A stretch of 64,000 bases of DNA, from NCBI GenBank assembly GCA_033002965.1, contig JAURVB010001638.1, forward strand, positions 1 through 64,000, given 5' to 3'. The notes beneath the pieces are model-generated. The model saw only the letters and a program-made list of their open reading frames with translations. It had not been told where the DNA came from and searched no databases. The DNA is from Piper betle (Eukaryota; Streptophyta; Magnoliopsida; Piperales; Piperaceae). Shown here one piece after another: positions 60,002 to 64,000 of the stretch (positions within the stretch are counted from its first letter, which is position 1; each line of letters starts with the position of its first letter). The translations under genes and the position numbers were made by a program.

Positions 60002-62012
60002 TGTAACAACCTAAAATTTCGTACATAAAAAAGTTCAGATTGTTACGTTATGGGATATAAAATCACATTCGGTTAAACAAATAACCTCGTATTGGTTGCA
60101 AGACAACGTGACTACACATTTCTCATCCATGTAGGTCTCATCTTGGTAAGCAAGCCAAGGCAACTATGCATTTCTCATCTGTGTAGGTCTCATCCTACAT
60201 GCTTACCGAGCGTTAGGGCACTCATCGTCTGCGAGACTGACCAAGCATGTTCTCTTAGTACATTAAGTATAAAATTCATCACTCAATGCGTAACACAAAT
60301 CACATTTGCTTATTTTCATGCATAAATAAATCAACTTTGAAAATTTTGCAAGTCATAATCAACATTGCTAGTAATTATCACCATCTTTATCTCAAATTTC
60401 ACATTTATTTAATCGCAAAATAAGCAAAATAGGAAGGAGCTATTAGACAAGTGTCTAATTTAAACATAAAAGGCTCCCACTCACCCATCCCATTGTACAA
60501 ATTTGGTAAATAAATGCAAAGTATTTTCCCGCACAAAATTCACCGGATTAACTTAGTAACGCATGGCAAACAAATTATTCACAAAGAATAATATACAAAC
60601 ACCATTCACGTACAATGGCTAAACAAAAATACACATAGAATTTTTAAATAGATAATTCGCTTTGAATTATGTACAATACTATTCAATTATTTGTAATAAA
60701 AAACGGCACACAACCACTTGTCATGCATAATGCCACTTAGACATAATCAACTCGAACAAATTAAAGAGATACATAGTCTGACAGTTACAAGACTAACTAA
60801 ATAACCTATCAATATGATGTGAAACAAGTTCAAGCCAATAGAAGACCAAAACACTTGTAAACAAATTAATTGCAGTAATAATGCCACAAAGACACAGGCT
60901 TGTCATAAATTAATGCATAACATTTCACACAAAAATAAATGAAAATTTGTAACATCAATGTGCTCAATATTAATATTTTGACATGATTCTACTAAGTACT
61001 TGTATATGATGTTTTCTATTCCACATAGGAACATATTTAGTTACAACTTTTTTATCATTTTCTTTGGACACTTGAGAAAAAATTCCATAAGCTACAAAAG
61101 TGTGGATATCATATCTTAATGAAGCACTAACTAGAATTAGAATAGAATCTCATCATCCTCTCATTTAGAAGAACAAAAATTTAGCCTCGCATGCCTACCA
61201 CAATTTTGAGTGTATTTTCATAAAAAACACAAAATAGACATAGGAGTTTACGCAATCCACTTTGGGCTTCCTTTTATAAATCTGGTAAATACAATTATAC
61301 ATAGTAACCATTGCACATAACAACCTCAACATATTGCAACTTGCAACCATTATGCAAAAAATGGAAGGGTGAACATATATATGAAAAGATTTCATAATTA
61401 GTATTACATAGCAACGAAGACCATTTAAAAACTAATAACCTTGACTAACGAAGAGAATTGAGTAAGAGTTACCTAACACATAGCCAACTTTTAAATTAAA
61501 CTACCAAAGTTCATTATGCTTGACCCTTAGGCTAACAAACCACAAAGGTCATCTATTAAATGCATAAAAAAATTTCTCTTTCCTCTTCAAACTCAACAAA
61601 TCAAGTTTTATTTAGTGCGATAACTAAAAAACATCGTTTATTCACTATGCAACTAATATAGTTACAAAGACCATTGAAGTTCTCTCTGACGTAATTAAAA
61701 TTTATTGTTTATTCACTATCCAACTAATATAGTGACAAAGACTGATGCAGTTCTTTCTAACGTATCTCCAATCATAAACACAATGTGATACACTCAAACA
61801 ACACTAAATGTTCACATAGCACTCAACAATGTGTCAAATTTAATGCAAAATCCAAGGATTGGTAACTCAAATGTGTCATATAAATGACTATTTTTAGAAC
61901 GCAAATGATAAAAAGCATTGTAAAAAATAATTTTTTTCTCTTGACATTCTCTGTCACGAAGAAAAGTAACTATGCCTTTACGGTGGCTATTAGTAAAGTG
62001 ACAAGGAGATAT
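60002..62012 (-). other. AT-rich region starting with a possible minus-strand LTR
   Basis: At 59,989-60,001, ACTTTGATACTAAC resembles a mutated initiator-Met primer site (complement GCTCTGATACCA). It is followed at once by TGTAACAACC, an LTR-like start. No matching second LTR or right terminus was found. The remainder is AT-rich, with no open frame above about 80 codons and no recognisable gene. Confidence 0.35.
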
Positions 62013-62345
62013 AATGTAATGCCCCGGTTCAAAGTGCAACGTAATAAACCTAAGTCATTTTTTTAAAAGTGGTTAACTTAGGTAAAGATCTATAGTTCAT
62101 TACTACTTACAAACATGATCTTATTCTACTAGGTATTAGATGTAAGACTAAGTTAATGGATCTCATAATCTACCCACCTTAGGAAATTTCGTCTACAAAA
62201 TTCCTACACTTGGCCCATTGTTATCCCCACCTCACATATAGATCATAAAATAAAAGTAAAAAATGACAAAGGTAAACCAACTAATAACCTAAAATAGGAA
62301 AATCCAAAATTCAACAATAATAATCAACAGTGGCTCTTGATATTA
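62013..62345 (-). repeat. Remnant of a TRIM related to 27,845-28,304
   Basis: It starts TGTAATGCCCCGG and follows the TRIM LTR: CCTAAGTCA, GTGGTTAACTTAGG, TATTAGATGTAAGACTAAG and GATCTCATAATCTACCC (62,160 onward, the LTR end plus polypurine complement). The internal part matches TTAGGAAATTTCGTC and ends at GGCTCTTGATATTAATG (about 62,330-62,346), a decayed primer site. The second LTR expected after this point is absent; unrelated sequence and repeat R2 follow. Confidence 0.7.
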
Positions 62346-62389
62346 ATGTTAAAATATGGTGGGAGAAAACACTAACAGAAGAGTCCCAT

Positions 62390-62850
62390 AGATCGATCTT
62401 AATTGTTGCACATCGAACCTTTTACATAACGACTACTAAAGACTATTATGTATCATCCACCTTTTAATTCTCAACGATAATAGATGAAAATCATTCACAA
62501 TAAGAGCAAGAGGAGCAATCTACAGTCTATCAATAACTTGCCCAACCTGTCAACTAGCCAACCCACTAATTAGTCGACATTTTACCTTCTTTTGCCTTCT
62601 TTGTTTCAGCACTTCATCATAAGATTTAATATTCTATTTATAGTTTAACTCATTTCCTGTAAGAGGAATACATACCCTTTATGAAGGGGTATGTTTAAGA
62701 GGAATTGTGACCGCTAGTAAACATTTATAACTTTTCTCAACAGACAACTATTAGTGAGTGTCTTTATATGAAAGAGTGCGGCGAAAGCTATTCGAATGGA
62801 GCCTATGAAGATTGCCTGTGAGGTCATAATTGCCAACGCTCTGCTTGATA
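62390..62850 (+). repeat. Dispersed repeat R2, copy 2
   Basis: The second copy of the repeat at 35,530-36,010, in the same orientation, with AGAGGAGCAATCTACAG, CAACTAGCCAACCC, CTTCTTTTGCCTTCTTTG and TTCTATTTATAG. Similarity fades near 62,850. Confidence 0.65.
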
Positions 62851-64000
62851 ATAAAAACTCGCTGAACTACGAACAGAACTTGAGCAAATGAGTGCTTGGC
62901 TTTTCTAAGCTCTCGATGCACTTGTACCTCGATAAAATATTGAGCTTAACTTTAATATTTTAGTAATACATTTTAATTTTTAATATTAATAGCATATTTT
63001 CCATCAGAAATTTAAATATTTTAGAACTTTATCACTTCAACTCGTGCATTAAAAGATTTTATTATAAAAATTGACTTAAAATTTAGTGGAACCACTAAAT
63101 AGCTTGGCTACTGCTCCACTTGAATCTTTGTAATGACTTAGCTCATATGCAATCTAATCAACCTAAAAATTTTTAAAAAATGAATAGGTAAAATTAAATA
63201 TCATGAGAATATTTCACCAATATATTGGTTCTTACTCTAACGGGTATTGAACATAAAACTAACTATTAGGAAGAGCTTATATTCAACCCACTTTCAAAAA
63301 ATTATGTCATATAATGTGACTCATGAGTCTAATCTCCTCTACATTGATTAACCAATATGGTTTCATGTTAGCTCTAATATATAACTTATTAATAAACCAA
63401 GTTTGAGTAAATTAATTTAGAAATAAACCAAACATGAATAAAGTGACGCTTAGCTCGGCCCTGCTCAACTCTAATGGTATCGAACTTTGCATGTGACCTG
63501 ATCAAGTTATCGCGTGGCTAATTAAGTTAAAAACCTACTAATAACTTTGCATGACTAAATAACCAAATAGAAAACCCGAGGTCATTCCCTTTCCACCTTT
63601 GTTTTTTTATTTTAACAGCTTATACATTTAAAAATATTTTTGCATATATGCCACAGAGTTTTGCAGGCACCTTGAGTGTTTGTAAAATCACATTTTATAA
63701 TTTTAAGTTTTTTTGCTTATTGTTCTTAACAAATTGTCAATAAAACGCATAAATATATGCTTAAACTCACATCAAATCTATTTATTTTATAATATAACCC
63801 TTACCCAAAAACTAATTTAAATGTTCTGTTCCCAAGAAAGATGTCACCTTATTTGTCTAATCAGGTAAAGGCAAGGGCAAAGAAACTCCCATGCTATGGT
63901 CATGCCGAGCAATCATCATCTTTATCATTATAATAATAAAAAGAGGAGGTCCCGTAATTCCCCAGCCCACAAAAAGCAAGGCAAAAATGAAAAGTTGTAA
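62851..64000. other. AT-rich intergenic sequence, nothing recognised
   Basis: No open frame of note on either strand, no repeat seen elsewhere in the window, and no hairpin or RNA gene that I can support. Confidence 0.5.

Overview
The window is plant nuclear DNA, most likely from an angiosperm (probably a eudicot). It is mostly AT-rich, intron-bearing and packed with Ty3/gypsy-type LTR retrotransposon debris. Plant-specific signs are repeated primer-binding sites complementary to initiator methionine tRNA, chromodomain-type gypsy pol genes, and one recognisable host gene of the plant AGCVIII kinase group. I cannot name the species. No rRNA, tRNA gene or CRISPR array was found.

Left part (1-21,357): a piled-up retroelement region. 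It holds the 3' part of a plus-strand LTR (1-2189), a diverged solo LTR (3081-5951), a decayed LTR piece (about 7060-8779), and a minus-strand chromodomain gypsy element. That element has a 3' LTR at 9489-12273 and a broken gag-pol at 12,499-16,559, followed by a patchwork of three LTR types at 16,560-21,357.

Middle (22,378-27,050): the only host gene, a minus-strand KIPK-like AGC protein kinase. It has a long open N-terminal region, one clear intron in the kinase domain, three single-base reading-frame breaks in the kinase domain, and a tandem triplication of the last coding segment that carries the C-terminal hydrophobic motif. As given it cannot make an intact kinase. Recent pseudogenisation and assembly base errors are both possible.

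Next (27,631-36,364): a diverged LTR (27,631 to about 31,249) that contains a complete 460-bp TRIM element, then about 4 kb without recognisable genes, then a dispersed repeat at 35,530-36,010 that recurs at 62,390-62,850.

Right part (36,365-58,695): one old plus-strand chromodomain gypsy element (called F here) was used as a landing site four times. Inside it sit three solo LTRs (39,228-42,088, target duplication AAACC; 44,390-47,255, TTTTA; 48,049-49,204, CTCTT). Its 3' LTR holds a young complete minus-strand element at 50,357-58,236 (GAGTA). Removing the three internal insertions leaves about 5.3 kb, a normal gypsy gag-pol length. The young element has two nearly identical 2.86-kb LTRs, an initiator-Met primer site, gag reading frames and a polypurine tract but no pol. 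It is therefore a gag-only, non-autonomous element of the TR-GAG type that would need enzymes from a partner.

Far right (58,696-64,000): AT-rich sequence with a short inverted-repeat element filled with an extremely C-rich minisatellite (59,261-59,971), a possible LTR start at 60,002, a TRIM-like remnant at 62,013, and no recognisable gene.

The LTR family of the TR-GAG element is the dominant theme. At least seven related copies of different age lie in this window. They share a GC-rich module, a TATA region and, directly downstream of the TATA region, a short open frame that stays open in several diverged copies. All statements about similarity come from reading by eye; no alignment or database search was run.
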